Shown piece after piece: positions 27,726 through 36,874 of a stretch of DNA of 64,000 nt. A model generated the notes under the pieces. That model did not search any database and was not told where the DNA came from. It was given only the letters and a program-made list of their open reading frames with translations. Within the stretch, counting starts at the first letter, position 1, and each line of letters begins with the position of its first letter. This stretch comes from Nitratireductor thuwali (GTDB lineage Bacteria; Pseudomonadota; Alphaproteobacteria; Rhizobiales; Rhizobiaceae): positions 1 to 64,000 of the forward strand of contig NZ_CP030943.1 in assembly GCF_036621415.1 (NCBI RefSeq), given 5' to 3'. The position numbers and the translations under genes were made by a program.

Positions 27726-29324
27726 TTACATTCTGAAGACGGGCGTGTGACGCCCCGAATCTGGAACCGAGGTTACTATCGCCAGGCACAGGCCCAGGAT
27801 ATCGCGGGTCTGGCCAGGCTCGATCAGGCCATCGTCCCACAGCCGCGAGGTGGCGTAATAGGGGTCGGACTGTTTGGCATATTGCGCGCGCACCTCGGCC
27901 TCGATCCGTTCCAGATCGGCCTGCACTTTCGCGGGGTCTCCGCCCTTCGCGCGCCGCAGTTCCAGCATCACATTCGAGGCGATGTCGGCCGACATGGTTG
28001 CCAACTCCGCTGTGGGCCAGGCGAATAGAAACCGTGGCGCGAACCCCCGGCCGCACATGCCGTAGTTGCCCGCCCCGTAGGAGCCGCCCACAATCACTGA
28101 CAGCCGGGGCACCTTGGCCACTGACATGGCGTAGACCAGCTTGGCGCTATTCTTGGCGATGCCGCCGCGCTCGGCCTCGATGCCGACCATGAAGCCGGAA
28201 ATGTTGTGCAGGAACAGAAGCGGAATGTTGCGCTGGTCGCACATCGACACGAACTGCGCGCCCTTGAGCGAACTGTCGGAGAGAAGCGCGCCGTTATTGC
28301 CGAGGATTCCGACGCGGTAGCCGTGGATGCGGGCGGTGCCGCAGACGAGCGTCTCGCCCCAGCTCGGCTTGAATTCACGGAACCCGCCCGCATCGATCAT
28401 GCGCAGCAGAAGCTCTCGTACATCGTAGGGCTTCTTGCGGTCGGCGCTGATAACCCCCAACAGCTCTTCGGGATCGTGCAGGGGCGCGGCGGCGGGTGCA
28501 TCCGGGGCCATCGTTCGCTTGAGGCCCAGATTGCCGACGATGTCGCGCATCAGCGCCAGCGCATGGTATTCGTCTTCGGCCAAATGGTCGCTTACGCCCG
28601 AGACGCGAGTATGCATTTCGGCCCCACCCAGCGTTTCGCCGTCCACCTCTTCATTGATCGCCACCTTGACGATGGAAGGGCCGCCAAGATGAATGCGCGC
28701 ATTGTCGCGGACCATGATGACCTCGTCCGAGAGCGCCGGAATGTAGGCACCTCCCGCCGTGCAGCCGCCGAAGACGGCCGAGATCTGCGGCAGGCCGGAG
28801 GCCGACATATTGGTCTGGCGGTAAAAAGAATTGCCGAAATGACGGGCATCGGGGAAGACCCGGTCCTGCTCGGGCAGATAGGCGCCCCCGCAATCGACGA
28901 GATAAAGACAGGGCAGACGGTTTTCCGCCGCGATCTCCTGCGCGCGGATGTGCTTCTTGACGGTTTCGTGATAGAAGGAGCCGCCTTTTACCGTGGCGTC
29001 GTTGGCGATCACCATGCAAGGCAGGCCGTGCACGATGCCAATGCCCGTGACGATCCCGGCGCCGGGCACGTCTCCGCCGTATTGTCCGTAGGCCGCCAGC
29101 GAAGAAAGCTCCATGAAGGCGGTGCCTGGATCCACCAGCAGGTCGATTCGTTCACGGACCAGAAGCTTGCCGCGGCTGCGGTGGCGTTCGACCATGTCGG
29201 GGCGCCCACCCGCGGTTGCAGCGGCGATCCGCGCACGCAATGTCTCGACGCGGGCTGTCTGTGCAGCGTGATTGCCCCTGAAGGTTTCCGAGCCGGCCAA
29301 TACGGCCGACGTGAGTTCAGCCAT
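27726..29324 (-). CDS. Carboxyltransferase beta subunit of a methylcrotonyl- or geranyl-CoA-type carboxylase
   Basis: 532-residue carboxyltransferase with both crotonase-like halves. Visible landmarks are KLLVRERIDLLVDPGTAFME (about 50-69), the oxyanion-hole glycines GGCTAGGAYIPALSDE and the C-terminal GGSYGAGNYGMCGRGFAPRF. Length matches LiuB/AtuC. It transfers carboxyl from biotin of the alpha subunit to a beta-methyl enoyl-CoA. ATG 29324 is 2 bp from the TetR stop, so regulator and carboxylase are cotranscribed; an open frame further upstream lies inside tetR. Second carboxylase of the window is at 38.9-42.5 kb. Confidence 0.9.
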   Translation of the reverse strand: MAELTSAVLAGSETFRGNHAAQTARVETLRARIAAATAGGRPDMVERHRSRGKLLVRERIDLLVDPGTAFMELSSLAAYGQYGGDVPGAGIVTGIGIVHGLPCMVIANDATVKGGSFYHETVKKHIRAQEIAAENRLPCLYLVDCGGAYLPEQDRVFPDARHFGNSFYRQTNMSASGLPQISAVFGGCTAGGAYIPALSDEVIMVRDNARIHLGGPSIVKVAINEEVDGETLGGAEMHTRVSGVSDHLAEDEYHALALMRDIVGNLGLKRTMAPDAPAAAPLHDPEELLGVISADRKKPYDVRELLLRMIDAGGFREFKPSWGETLVCGTARIHGYRVGILGNNGALLSDSSLKGAQFVSMCDQRNIPLLFLHNISGFMVGIEAERGGIAKNSAKLVYAMSVAKVPRLSVIVGGSYGAGNYGMCGRGFAPRFLFAWPTAELATMSADIASNVMLELRRAKGGDPAKVQADLERIEAEVRAQYAKQSDPYYATSRLWDDGLIEPGQTRDILGLCLAIVTSVPDSGRHTPVFRM

Positions 29325-29326
29325 AA

Positions 29327-29986
29327 TCAGACTTCCCGCTGTTCCAGTATTCCATCGAGAAAGACGTCGGCATACGTCGAGGCCAGTGCCTCTACGCTGC
29401 CGCGTTCGGGGTCGAACCACTCCAACGTTGCATTCAGCGCGCCGATGAGCATCAGGCGCAGCCGGCGGATATCGACGTTGCGCCGCAGGGCGCCGTCCCT
29501 CTGGAGCCGGGTCAACAGATTATCCCACTCGGCCTCGTAGGCCCGGCGCGTCGGCAGATTGGCATCGCGCACGGATTGCGGCACCTGCCCGAAAATCCGC
29601 ACATTGGCCGAAGAGTAGTCACTGACATCCAGCAACGCGCGCAGATGTGCCCTGATCGCGGCCCGCAGAATGGCGGCGGCAGCGGCGCCATCGGGATGCC
29701 CCAAAACAGCTTGACGCATCTTTTCGTGGACGGCCCTGATACCCGCATCCAGAATTGCCACGACAATCTCGTCCTTCGAGCCGAAATGATAATAGATGCT
29801 GCCCGCCTTGATACCCGCCGCCTCGGCGATCTTTCTGAGCGAAACCGGGCCATAGCCCTGTTCGCGAAAAAGCCGCGCCGCAACATCCAGTATGCCGTCG
29901 CGCCCGACTGGGCTGCGAATGGAAGCAACTGAAACTGTTTTTGAAGCGCGTTCGGCCACGGAGGATCCAGCTCGAGCCTCCTGCAT
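29327..29986 (-). CDS. TetR-family regulator of the carboxylase operon
   Basis: 219-residue TetR repressor. The N-terminal helix-turn-helix (about 30-75) has recognition helix IKAGSIYYHFGSKDEI, nearly the same as both units of the tandem TetR at 49503-50810. The C-terminal ligand domain shares SANVRIFGQVP and IGALNATLEWFDP with them. First gene of its operon. ATG 29986 lies at the edge of operator site 5; a consensus TTGACA (30019-30024) is 17 bp from TAACAA inside the operator, predicting a transcript that starts only a few bases before the ATG, so it may be leaderless. No ribosome site is visible. Likely autoregulated; ligand probably an acyl-CoA. Confidence 0.88.
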   Translation of the reverse strand: MQEARAGSSVAERASKTVSVASIRSPVGRDGILDVAARLFREQGYGPVSLRKIAEAAGIKAGSIYYHFGSKDEIVVAILDAGIRAVHEKMRQAVLGHPDGAAAAAILRAAIRAHLRALLDVSDYSSANVRIFGQVPQSVRDANLPTRRAYEAEWDNLLTRLQRDGALRRNVDIRRLRLMLIGALNATLEWFDPERGSVEALASTYADVFLDGILEQREV

Positions 29987-29987
29987 A

Positions 29988-30003
29988 ACTAACACTTGTT
30001 AGG
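29988..30003. promoter_or_regulatory. TetR-type operator palindrome, site 5
   Basis: ACTAACACTTGTTAGG; the 14-bp core CTAACA-CT-TGTTAG (29989-30002) is a perfect palindrome directly upstream of tetR. The predicted minus-strand promoter is TTGACA (30019-30024), 17 bp, TAACAA (29996-30001), so the operator covers the -10 and start site. Confidence 0.78.
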
Positions 30004-30142
30004 TTATTTCCATGGCAGTGTCAACCGTGCTTCAAGAGTTCATTTTGCGTCAGCCTTTCAAGGGAATAGCCGGTATGCGTACCGCCCGGCCGCAATGTCG
30101 GCGGTGTTCAGACCCCGCCATGCGGGCTTGCGACCGCATAGG

Positions 30143-30973
30143 TCAGATGGTGAAGCCGCCCCCGCAGATCACATACTGGCCCGAGATGAAATTCGATTCC
30201 GGCGAGCAGAAAAGATAGACGGCACCAGCCGCTTCTTCGGGCGTACCGACCCGCCCAGCGGGATCATCCGCTCCATTTGGCTGAGCAGGTCCGGGTTGAC
30301 GCCGACCTTGATCTCCCTGTTCCCGACCGTGATCGTGTTGCCGCCGTCGGCGCTGCCCTCGGTCAGACGGGTTCGGATCGGTCCAAAGGCCACTGCGTTG
30401 ACGTTCACTTTGTAGCGCCCCCATTCCTTCGCCATTGTCCGGGTCATGCCCAGGATTCCGGCCTTGGCGGCGGAATAGTTGATCTGGCCGGCATTGCCTC
30501 CGGTGCCGGCCAGATCAAGGAGATGTTCACCACCTTGCGGAACACCTCCTGCCCGGCGGCCGCCTCTTCCTTGGCCTTGGCGCTGATCACCGGCTGGGCG
30601 GCGCGCAGGATCCTGAAGGGCGCGGTCAGGTGAACGTCGATGATCGCCTGCCACTGTTCATCCGTCATCTTCTGAACGACGCTGTCCCAGGTGTAGCCTG
30701 CGTTGTTCACGATGATGTCCAGCCCGCCAAGCTGTCCACGCCCGTCTTGATGAAACACTCTGCAAAGCCGTCCTCTGTCACGCTTCCTGCGCAGACCACG
30801 GCCTCGCCCCCGGCGGCGCGGACCGCCTCGGCGGTTTCGTTGGCCGGCTCGGCATCCAGATCGTTGATGACCACGCGCGCCCCTTCCGAGGCCAGCTTGA
30901 GCGCGATTTCGCGTCCGATGCCCCGGCCCGAACCGGAAACCAGAGCCACGCGGCCGTCGAGTTTACCAGTCAC
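30143..30973 (-). pseudogene. SDR dehydrogenase, broken by about three frameshifts
   Basis: The remains of an SDR are spread over three reading frames. They run from GTG 30973 (GRVALVSGSGRGIGREIALK), through LDIIVNNAGYTWDSVVQKMT, then INYSAAKAGILGMTRTMAKEW with an intact YxxxK, to ISGQYVICGGGFTI at the end. Frame changes occur near 30730, 30515 and 30245. In order they would make a protein of about 275 residues, a normal 3-hydroxyacyl-CoA or 3-oxoacyl reductase. A GGAGGAGA site precedes the GTG. Either real decay or sequencing indels; the next gene has the same problem. Confidence 0.82.
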
Positions 30974-30997
30974 GATCTCTCCTCCCGGTTCAGATCG

Positions 30998-32182
30998 TCA
31001 GGCTTTTTCATAAAGTGTGGTCACACAGGCACCGCCGAGGCCCAGATTGTGCTGAAGCGCCAGGCGCGCGCCGTCGACCTGGCGAGCCTCGGCCTGACCA
31101 CGCAACTGCCGGACAAGCTCGGTGCATTGGGCAAGGCCGGTCGCCCCAAGCGGATGGCCCTTGGACAACAGACCGCCCGACGGGTTGGTGACGTATTTGC
31201 CGCCATAGGTGTTGTCGCCATCATCCACAAACTTCGCAGCCTCACCGCAGCCGCAGAGACCAAGCGCCTCATAAGTAATGAGCTCGTTGTGGGCGAAACA
31301 GTCGTGCATTCGACGACGTCCACGTCGTCCGGCCCGATGCCGGCGGCCTCATAGACTTGGTCGGCAGCGCGCTTGGCCATCGAGTACCCGACGACCTCAC
31401 GCATGTCATGGGCGTTGAAGGTTTCCCGGCCGTCCGTTGTCATGGCCTGTGCTGCAATGCGGACCGAGCTGTCGAGACCGTGCTTATCTGCAAATTCCTT
31501 GGAACAGATGATTGCCGCGGCCGCGCCACAGGTCGGCGGGCAGGCCATCAGCTTCGTCATCACGCCCGGCCAGACCACCTGCGCCTGCAACACATCCTCC
31601 GGCGTTACCTCCTGGCGAAACAGCGCAACCGGGTTCTTTGCCGCGTGACGGCTGGCCTTGGCGCGGATCTTGGCGAAGGTCTCCAGCGTGGTGCCGAATT
31701 CATCCATATGCGCCTTGCCCGCGCCGCCGAAATACCGCAGCGCAAGCGGGATGTCGGCATTGCCCACCAGGTTGTCGGTTTCTTCGTCAAAGGTGGCAAA
31801 AGGGCTGACCCGATCGCTGAACACCGCGCCGATGGCGCCCGGTTGCATCTGTTCGAAACCCAGCGCCAGAGCACAGTCCACCGCGCCGCTTTCGACCGCC
31901 TGGCGCGCCAGGAACAGCGCGGTCGAGCCGGTCGAGCAGTTGTTGTTGACGTTGATGACGGGTATTCCGGTCATGCCAACCCGATAGAGCGCGCGCTGGC
32001 CGCAGGTGCTGTCGCCATAGACATAGCCGGCATAGGCCTGCTGAACCTTGTCGTAGTCGAGTCCGGCGTCTTCCAGCGCCGTGCGCGCGGCCTTAGCAGC
32101 CATCACGTCGTAGCTTTCAGACTTGCCCGGTTTCTGAAAGGCCACCATTCCAACGCCTGTGACATAGGCTTTTGCCGTTCAT
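30998..32182 (-). pseudogene. SCP2-type thiolase, broken by two frameshifts
   Basis: Thiolase homologue with the nucleophile segment NVNNNCSTGSTALF intact and the C-terminal [18 protein letters not shown] in another frame. The natural start is ATG 32182 behind GGGAGAG, encoding MNGK. An extra A in a run of four near 32170 then shifts out of the frame that continues AYVTGVGMVAF. A second shift lies near 31310, between DDVDVVE and [16 protein letters not shown]. Restored length is about 394 residues, normal for a lipid-transfer-type thiolase. Operator site 6 lies upstream. Homopolymer location of one shift makes a read error possible. Confidence 0.82.
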
Positions 32183-32235
32183 GTCTCTCTCCCGCTTTCC
32201 ATCCGCCACGTTCCAACGCCGGCGCCAGACCATTT

Positions 32236-32251
32236 TCTACCAGTTGTTAGA
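32236..32251. promoter_or_regulatory. TetR-type operator palindrome, site 6
   Basis: TCTACCAGTTGTTAGA, one mismatch from the 7-2-7 palindrome, 54 bp upstream of the broken thiolase start. Only a weak -35/-10 is visible on the minus strand. With site 7, 68 bp away, it makes a paired operator arrangement in a divergent promoter region. Confidence 0.58.
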
Positions 32252-32318
32252 TTTTAACACCCTGGAAGGAACGCCTGTCAACATCGCCCCCGCGTGACGC
32301 CATGTACTTGCCCGGTTT

Positions 32319-32334
32319 TCTAACATGTGTTTGA
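32319..32334. promoter_or_regulatory. TetR-type operator palindrome, site 7
   Basis: TCTAACATGTGTTTGA, one mismatch from the consensus palindrome. Plus strand: TTGCCC (32308-32313), 17 bp, TTGAAT (32331-32336), with the operator starting 11 bp after the start of the -35 as at sites 2, 3 and 8. It would control the PaaY-like gene, giving a leader of about 120 nt. Confidence 0.68.
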
Positions 32335-32465
32335 ATCGATCATCAGGGCGTCTCAAACAGTTGAGCGTGCAAGTTTCCGGAAAAATCGTTGCTCGGCGCT
32401 TTTTGGGAAGATGCGCGCTTGGTTCCCGCAACTACGGATGCCCGCGACGGGAAATGGAGAGCTGG

Positions 32466-33077
32466 ATGGCGAATTGCTATAGCTTCAAGGGGTTTGTGCC
32501 GGTCGTTCCCGAGGATACGTTCGTTCATCCCCAGGCAGTGCTCATAGGAAATGTCATTCTCGGCCATGGCTGTTATATCGGACCCGGAGCAAGCCTGCGG
32601 GGCGATTTTGGCACGATCGAGATTGGTGACGGGGCCAATATACAGGATAATTGCATCATTCATTCCTTTCCCGGCCGAGCAGCGATCGTCGAAACCGACG
32701 GGCATATCGGCCACGGTGCGATCCTGCATTGCTGCATCGTCGGTCGAAACGCCCTTGTCGGAATGAACGCGGTCATCATGGACGGTGTGGACCTCGGCGC
32801 GGAATCGATTGTCGGTGCGCAGGCGTTTGTCCGGGGTGAAATGGCGATCCCGCCGCGCTCATTGGTCGTTGGATCACCGGCCAAGGTGATCCGTGCAGTC
32901 ACCGAGAAGGAAGTCGCGTGGAAAACACGGGGAACGGCCGAGTATCAGGAACTCGCGCGCGCCTGCCTTGCCGGATTGACACCTGTCGAGCCGTTGAAAG
33001 CGGTCGAAGCCGACCGCCCAGACGTAGAGCCGTCGGATATCGTACCGTTGCAGGACGCACGGGGGAACCCGACCTGA
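32466..33077 (+). CDS. PaaY-like gamma-carbonic-anhydrase-fold protein
   Basis: 203-residue left-handed beta-helix (hexapeptide-repeat) protein. The three metal-type His residues are visible in [12 protein letters not shown] and [13 protein letters not shown]. Length and the extended C-terminal tail match PaaY/CaiE, which accompany phenylacetate and carnitine CoA pathways; PaaY is reported to hydrolyse stalled CoA thioesters. ATG 32466 with GGAG seven bases upstream is preferred over the in-frame ATG at 32454. It is transcribed divergently from the broken thiolase, with operator sites 6 and 7 between. The next 196 bp (33078-33273) hold no recognisable gene. Confidence 0.82.
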   Translation: MANCYSFKGFVPVVPEDTFVHPQAVLIGNVILGHGCYIGPGASLRGDFGTIEIGDGANIQDNCIIHSFPGRAAIVETDGHIGHGAILHCCIVGRNALVGMNAVIMDGVDLGAESIVGAQAFVRGEMAIPPRSLVVGSPAKVIRAVTEKEVAWKTRGTAEYQELARACLAGLTPVEPLKAVEADRPDVEPSDIVPLQDARGNPT

Positions 33078-33273
33078 GCCCGCACCGAAACCTTACCGAC
33101 GCGAGCCTCCGCCCCAGCCGGAGTGAAAGTGGCAAACCGCCATGCCCCGTGCAAACATAGACATTTGGCAATGATTAGGTGAGGGAGACGTCCCCGGCAC
33201 CCATCCGAGATCAATCGCGGCAAGCGAGCGGAGGTATTGCCAACTTACGAACGATCTCTTGCCCGGCTTCCCC

Positions 33274-33675
33274 TCACCCGTCGGGGCTTGCAGACAAGGC
33301 TCGCTTGCCGGGTTTGTCCATTTTAAGCGGCATCCGGTCCATTGCCCCTTCAAAGACCCCTTCAGCCTTCCACCGATCCGCGATTTCTCCGAGCGAGTCC
33401 AGAACGCTTCGCAGGTCGTCGCCACGCTGCGTCAAGCCATAGGTCACCGCAGGCGGGATCGTCTCCGCCTGTTCCCGCCATATGACCCCGGCGCCTTCGA
33501 GCATCCGCAGGCGTTCGGTCAGCATTCGCGTCGATATCCCCGGCACGGAGCGTCTCAGCGCTCCGAATCGTTGCGGCCCTTTGTCACTCAGAACCCAGAT
33601 GATGTAGGTCGTCCACGGCCCCATGAGCAAACGCAGGATCGAGTCCATCGGGCACTGTGGCGGCGTCTTGGGCAT
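33274..33675 (-). CDS. HxlR-family transcriptional regulator
   Basis: 133-residue winged-helix HxlR protein. The N-terminal Cys (QCPMDSIL, residue 8), LLMGPWTTYIIWVL and RRSVPGISTRMLTERLRMLE follow the family pattern, and ends in a charged tail. HxlR proteins often sense electrophiles or quinones and control divergent detoxification genes. It is divergent from the DoxX-like gene with a 110-bp promoter region containing an inverted pair AGTTAC (33696-33701) and GTAACT (33729-33734), a weak operator candidate. Probable target: the DoxX/dioxygenase/NmrA genes at 33.8-36 kb. Confidence 0.85.
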   Translation of the reverse strand: MPKTPPQCPMDSILRLLMGPWTTYIIWVLSDKGPQRFGALRRSVPGISTRMLTERLRMLEGAGVIWREQAETIPPAVTYGLTQRGDDLRSVLDSLGEIADRWKAEGVFEGAMDRMPLKMDKPGKRALSASPDG

Positions 33676-33785
33676 CGGTGTCCACTCCCTGCGCTAGTTA
33701 CTTTTCCGTTCCTACTTTGATTTCCGCTGTAACTCAACTATTCTCGACCGAGCGGCAACATTCAAGGCAGCAAAGAGGAGATGGC

Positions 33786-34193
33786 ATGAGCGACAGGGCG
33801 GTACGTATCACTTATTGGATTGCAACCGGGTTCGTCGCCCTGGTCTATCTGGGAGGGGCGATCTTCTACATCACGGCCAGTGACATGGTGACGGGGATGT
33901 ACGAGAGCGTGCTTGGATACCCGACCTACCTGATCTGGCCGCTTGCCGCTGTGAAGATCGTGGCCGCGATCGTGATACTCTGGCGCCCCTCGGCTTTTCT
34001 GACTGACTTCGCTTATGCCGCGATATTCTGGCACCTTCTTCTGGCGGTATCGGCGCATGTGAGCGCGGGCGATCCCGGCTGGCCCCCGGCTCTGTTGGCT
34101 CTGGTCGCGCTTGTGGTTTCCTTCCTGACACAAAACCGCGTCCGCGCGGTCAAATCGCCTCATGGCAACGTCATGAGAGGACAACAGGCCTGA
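33786..34193 (+). CDS. DoxX-like small membrane protein
   Basis: 135-residue integral membrane protein with four hydrophobic stretches (about residues 12-30, 48-64, 72-92 and 98-112). The layout and strings such as LGYPTYLIWPLAAVKIVAAIVIL fit the DoxX-like family. Function is not defined by sequence; relatives are linked to redox or thiosulfate/quinone metabolism. ATG 33786 with AGGAG upstream was chosen over an in-frame upstream extension that lies in the promoter region. Start of a plus-strand group with a broken dioxygenase and an NmrA-like gene, divergent from HxlR. Confidence 0.75.
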   Translation: MSDRAVRITYWIATGFVALVYLGGAIFYITASDMVTGMYESVLGYPTYLIWPLAAVKIVAAIVILWRPSAFLTDFAYAAIFWHLLLAVSAHVSAGDPGWPPALLALVALVVSFLTQNRVRAVKSPHGNVMRGQQA

Positions 34194-34260
34194 CAGGCGC
34201 TCCGGCTGCACAGCGCCTCGAACTTCAGCATTTCCGTCAGGTCGGTAAGGGCAATCAGAT

Positions 34261-35062
34261 ATGGCTCGCATGCCAACGGTGTTCATCCCGCATGGAGGCG
34301 GTCCCTGCTTTTTCATGGACTGGAACCCGCCGGATGAATGGGACAGGCACCGCCAGTTCCTGCGGAGCCTGACCGGCACGTTGCCCGAGCGTCCGAAGGC
34401 GCTCTTGGTAATCTCGGGTCATTGGGAGGAGCGTGCGTTCACCGTTCAGACGAACCCCGCTCCGCCGCTTTTGTTCGACTATGGGGGTTTCCCGCCTCAC
34501 ACCTATGAACTGAGTTGGCCCGCCCCCGGTGATCCTGTGCTGGCCGACCGTGTTCATCATCTGATCCGTGCCGCCGGTCTACCGGCGGCGAAAGACACCG
34601 CGCGCGGCTTTGACCACGGCGCGTTCGTGCCGCTCAAAGTCGCCTTTCCCGATGCCGACGTTCCCTGTGCTTGCCAGCGATCTCGATCCCGGACGCCATA
34701 TCGCGCTGGGTCAAGCCTTGGCGCCCCTGCGCGACGAGGGCGTGCTGATCATCGGCAGCGGCAACACCTATCACAACATGGGTGTGATGATGCGCAGCCT
34801 GCGCCGCGGACCACGGGGGGACACTGTCGGCGGCACGTTCGACGCCTGACTGACCGAGGCGGTGACCTGCCCGGATGCCGGGGAACGAAACCGCAGGCTG
34901 ACGCACTGGTCCAAAGCACCAGGCGGGCGCGATGCACATCCCAGAGAAGAGCACCTGATCCCGCTGCATGTCGTAGCCGGCGCGGCGGGTGCCGATATCG
35001 GCCGGAAGACCCTGGAAGATCACGTTCTTGGTGCCGTCGAAAGCGCCTTTCGGTTCGGTTGA
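34261..35062 (+). pseudogene. LigB/DODA-type extradiol dioxygenase, frameshifted and with an in-frame stop
   Basis: N-terminal part MARMPTVFIPHGGGPCFFMDW and ISGHWEERAFTVQTN match class III extradiol dioxygenases (YgiD/DODA), with metal-type His residues. One extra base near 34666 shifts the frame; the next part, [19 protein letters not shown], continues it. A TGA at 34847-34849 stands where Trp is expected (FDA-stop-LTEAV). Beyond it the same frame continues to the natural C-terminus HVLGAVESAFRFG. Two independent lesions argue for decay rather than one read error. Restored length about 266 residues. Confidence 0.85.
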
Positions 35063-35084
35063 CAGAAAAAAGGAGCACCACGCA

Positions 35085-35978
35085 ATGTCCAACACCACCA
35101 AAGGCCCCTTCCTCGTGACCGGCGCATCCGGTCATCTCGGCAGCCAGGTCATCGAAGCTCTTCTCGCGGAAGGGGCCGAACCCATTGTCGCGGTCACGCG
35201 CTCGCCGGAGAAGCTCGAGGGGCTTCGGGCGCGTGGCGTCGAGATCCGGGCGGGTGACTTCAATGACCCGGCCATGCTTGGCCCGGCATTCACCGGCGGC
35301 GGGCGGCTGCTGATCATTTCGACGGACGACCTTGCCCCGGGCAAACGCTTCGCCGCGCACAGCAATGCCGTAGCCGCCGCCAAAGAGGCAGGTGTTTCGC
35401 ACATTGTCTACACCTCGCTCACCAATCCCGATGAGAACAGCCCGATCGGATTTGCCGGCGATCACCGCGAGACCGAGGCGATGATCAAGGACACCGGGAT
35501 CCCCTATACGATCCTGCGAAACTGCCTTTACACCGATCTTTTGCTGATGAGCGGCCCACAGGCCGTCGGCGCCGGGGCGCTTTACGCTGCGGCGGCCGAC
35601 GGCAAGGCGGGTTATGTCACCCGCGCCGATTGCGCGCGCGTCGCCGCTGCGGCGCTCTTGACCGAGGCCGGTTCGTCGGTCCGCGACATCACCGGACCCG
35701 AGGCCGTCGGCCAGGCCGACATCGCCGCGATCCTGTCCGAGGTCGCCGGGAAAGAAATCCCCTATGTCCCGATCACACGTGACGCCTTGGTGGCCGCGAT
35801 GGTCGAGAATGGCCAGCCGGAGTTCATGGCGGATGTCTTCTCGTCCTTCGACGTCGCCATCGCCGAAGGATATCTGAATGTCGCCTCGGGCGACGTGGAA
35901 GAACTGACTGGGAAAAAGGGGCAGTCGGTCCGGGATTTTATGCTTGCCAACAAGGCCGTTCTGATCGGTCAGGGATAA
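35085..35978 (+). CDS. NmrA/QorB-type NAD(P)-binding protein
   Basis: 297-residue atypical SDR. Nucleotide motif TGASGHLGSQ is at about residues 9-18, followed by AVTRSPEKLEGLRARGVEIRAGDF. The lack of YxxxK and the overall pattern fit NmrA-like quinone oxidoreductase (QorB/YtfG). It would bind NAD(P)H and reduce quinones or act as a redox sensor. Start ATG 35085 is behind AAAAAGGAG. It overlaps nothing and is intact although both neighbours are broken. A second, broken NmrA-like gene lies at 53718-54569. Confidence 0.85.
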   Translation: MSNTTKGPFLVTGASGHLGSQVIEALLAEGAEPIVAVTRSPEKLEGLRARGVEIRAGDFNDPAMLGPAFTGGGRLLIISTDDLAPGKRFAAHSNAVAAAKEAGVSHIVYTSLTNPDENSPIGFAGDHRETEAMIKDTGIPYTILRNCLYTDLLLMSGPQAVGAGALYAAAADGKAGYVTRADCARVAAAALLTEAGSSVRDITGPEAVGQADIAAILSEVAGKEIPYVPITRDALVAAMVENGQPEFMADVFSSFDVAIAEGYLNVASGDVEELTGKKGQSVRDFMLANKAVLIGQG

Positions 35979-36001
35979 ACGACACTTACGGAGGCTCTGT
36001 C

Positions 36002-36485
36002 GTGCTGACGATACCACCACGCGAGGGGCCAAGGCCTAAGACCACGCCTTGCGCCCCGCATACGCAGATCAGTCAGAACCCGGATGCACGGTTCCATCGG
36101 GCGTTCAAGGACAGGGCTTTCGATTTTCCTTTTGTCACCCGCCAGCCCTCGATGATCTCTGTCCCGGGCGCCGAGGCGCTGTGCCTCGAACACGGACACG
36201 GCCGCGGTTGCCGCAAGGCGTTCATGATCGGCAATGAGTTCGCCCATGTCCATCCGCCGCAGGACAGCAGCCTGCACATGATGCTGCCGGAGGAGGCCGT
36301 GCCGCAGATCGTCGATCTGGGCGGAGCCGCATCCGATGGCGGCGGCCGGCATGATCCCGTCAACCGCAGTTATGGTCTACGGCCCCCGAAACGAGGTGGA
36401 GATCGAAACGGTTCTCGAACTCCTGCGCCTGTCCTATGACTTTGCCTGTGGCAAGCTCGGGCGGGTCGACAGCGTCGTTCTTTGA
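36002..36485 (+). pseudogene. Luciferase-domain (DUF5519-like) protein, frameshifted
   Basis: Starts at GTG 36002, 23 bp after the NmrA-like gene. The first frame gives SVPGAEALCLEHGHGRGC and EFAHVHPPQDSSLHMMLP. Near 36331 the coding moves one frame, continuing EPHPMAAAGMIPSTAVMVYG and LELLRLSYDFACGKLG to a stop at 36485. The combined protein of about 160 residues resembles a small family annotated as luciferase-domain proteins (function unknown). The break is a single indel. Confidence 0.68.
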
Positions 36486-36874
36486 CGGAAAGCACCGAGC
36501 GGCGCTTGCTAAGATAGATCGTCGATCCGCTTGCGCCGACGGTCCTTTCGATCTCCTTGTCGCCGGCGCCAGTGTTGGTAGCCAGTAGGATCTGCGCCGC
36601 TTGTGCGGACGGACCGAATGCTTGCCGCCGCTGAGAAAGGCTGTGTGGTCGCACGCTGCGCTCGCCTTGGCTGAGTTCGACCCGCTATAGCGCGATCCTC
36701 TCACTGCGTCGAGAGTTCAAGCACCTTATAGTTTTTATCAGGACGACGAGGGAGGGTTGGCCTCATTCGGGCACACACAAGCGCCATCGGATAGTGTTCT
36801 GAAGGTTGCGGCCGAGAGGTCATGGTATGCGGGTGATGTCTGAGGTCACCGATCCTGTGGAAAGGATGCACACC
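36486..36874. other. Region without a recognisable gene before the IS256 transposase
   Basis: No convincing coding sequence here; open frames on both strands have composition typical of GC-rich shadows. The right part should hold the left end of the IS256 element. A 9-mer CGCCATCGG (36782-36790) recurs at 38300-38308 on the other side of the transposase, both preceded by a similar GCACACA stretch, a possible target duplication (weak). Confidence 0.4.

Noticed and set aside
30143..32182. Programmed frameshifting as explanation for the split SDR and thiolase
   Set aside because: Several shifts per gene, no slippery heptamer plus stimulatory structure seen, and other members of these families are not frameshifted. 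Decay or read error is simpler.
34847..34849. TGA read as Trp or selenocysteine in the dioxygenase gene
   Set aside because: TGA is used as an ordinary stop throughout the window, there is no SECIS-like context, and the same gene also has a frameshift.
36486..36704. A 114-codon minus-strand frame left of IS256
   Set aside because: No family similarity, overlaps the end of the DUF5519-like gene, and composition resembles shadow frames.
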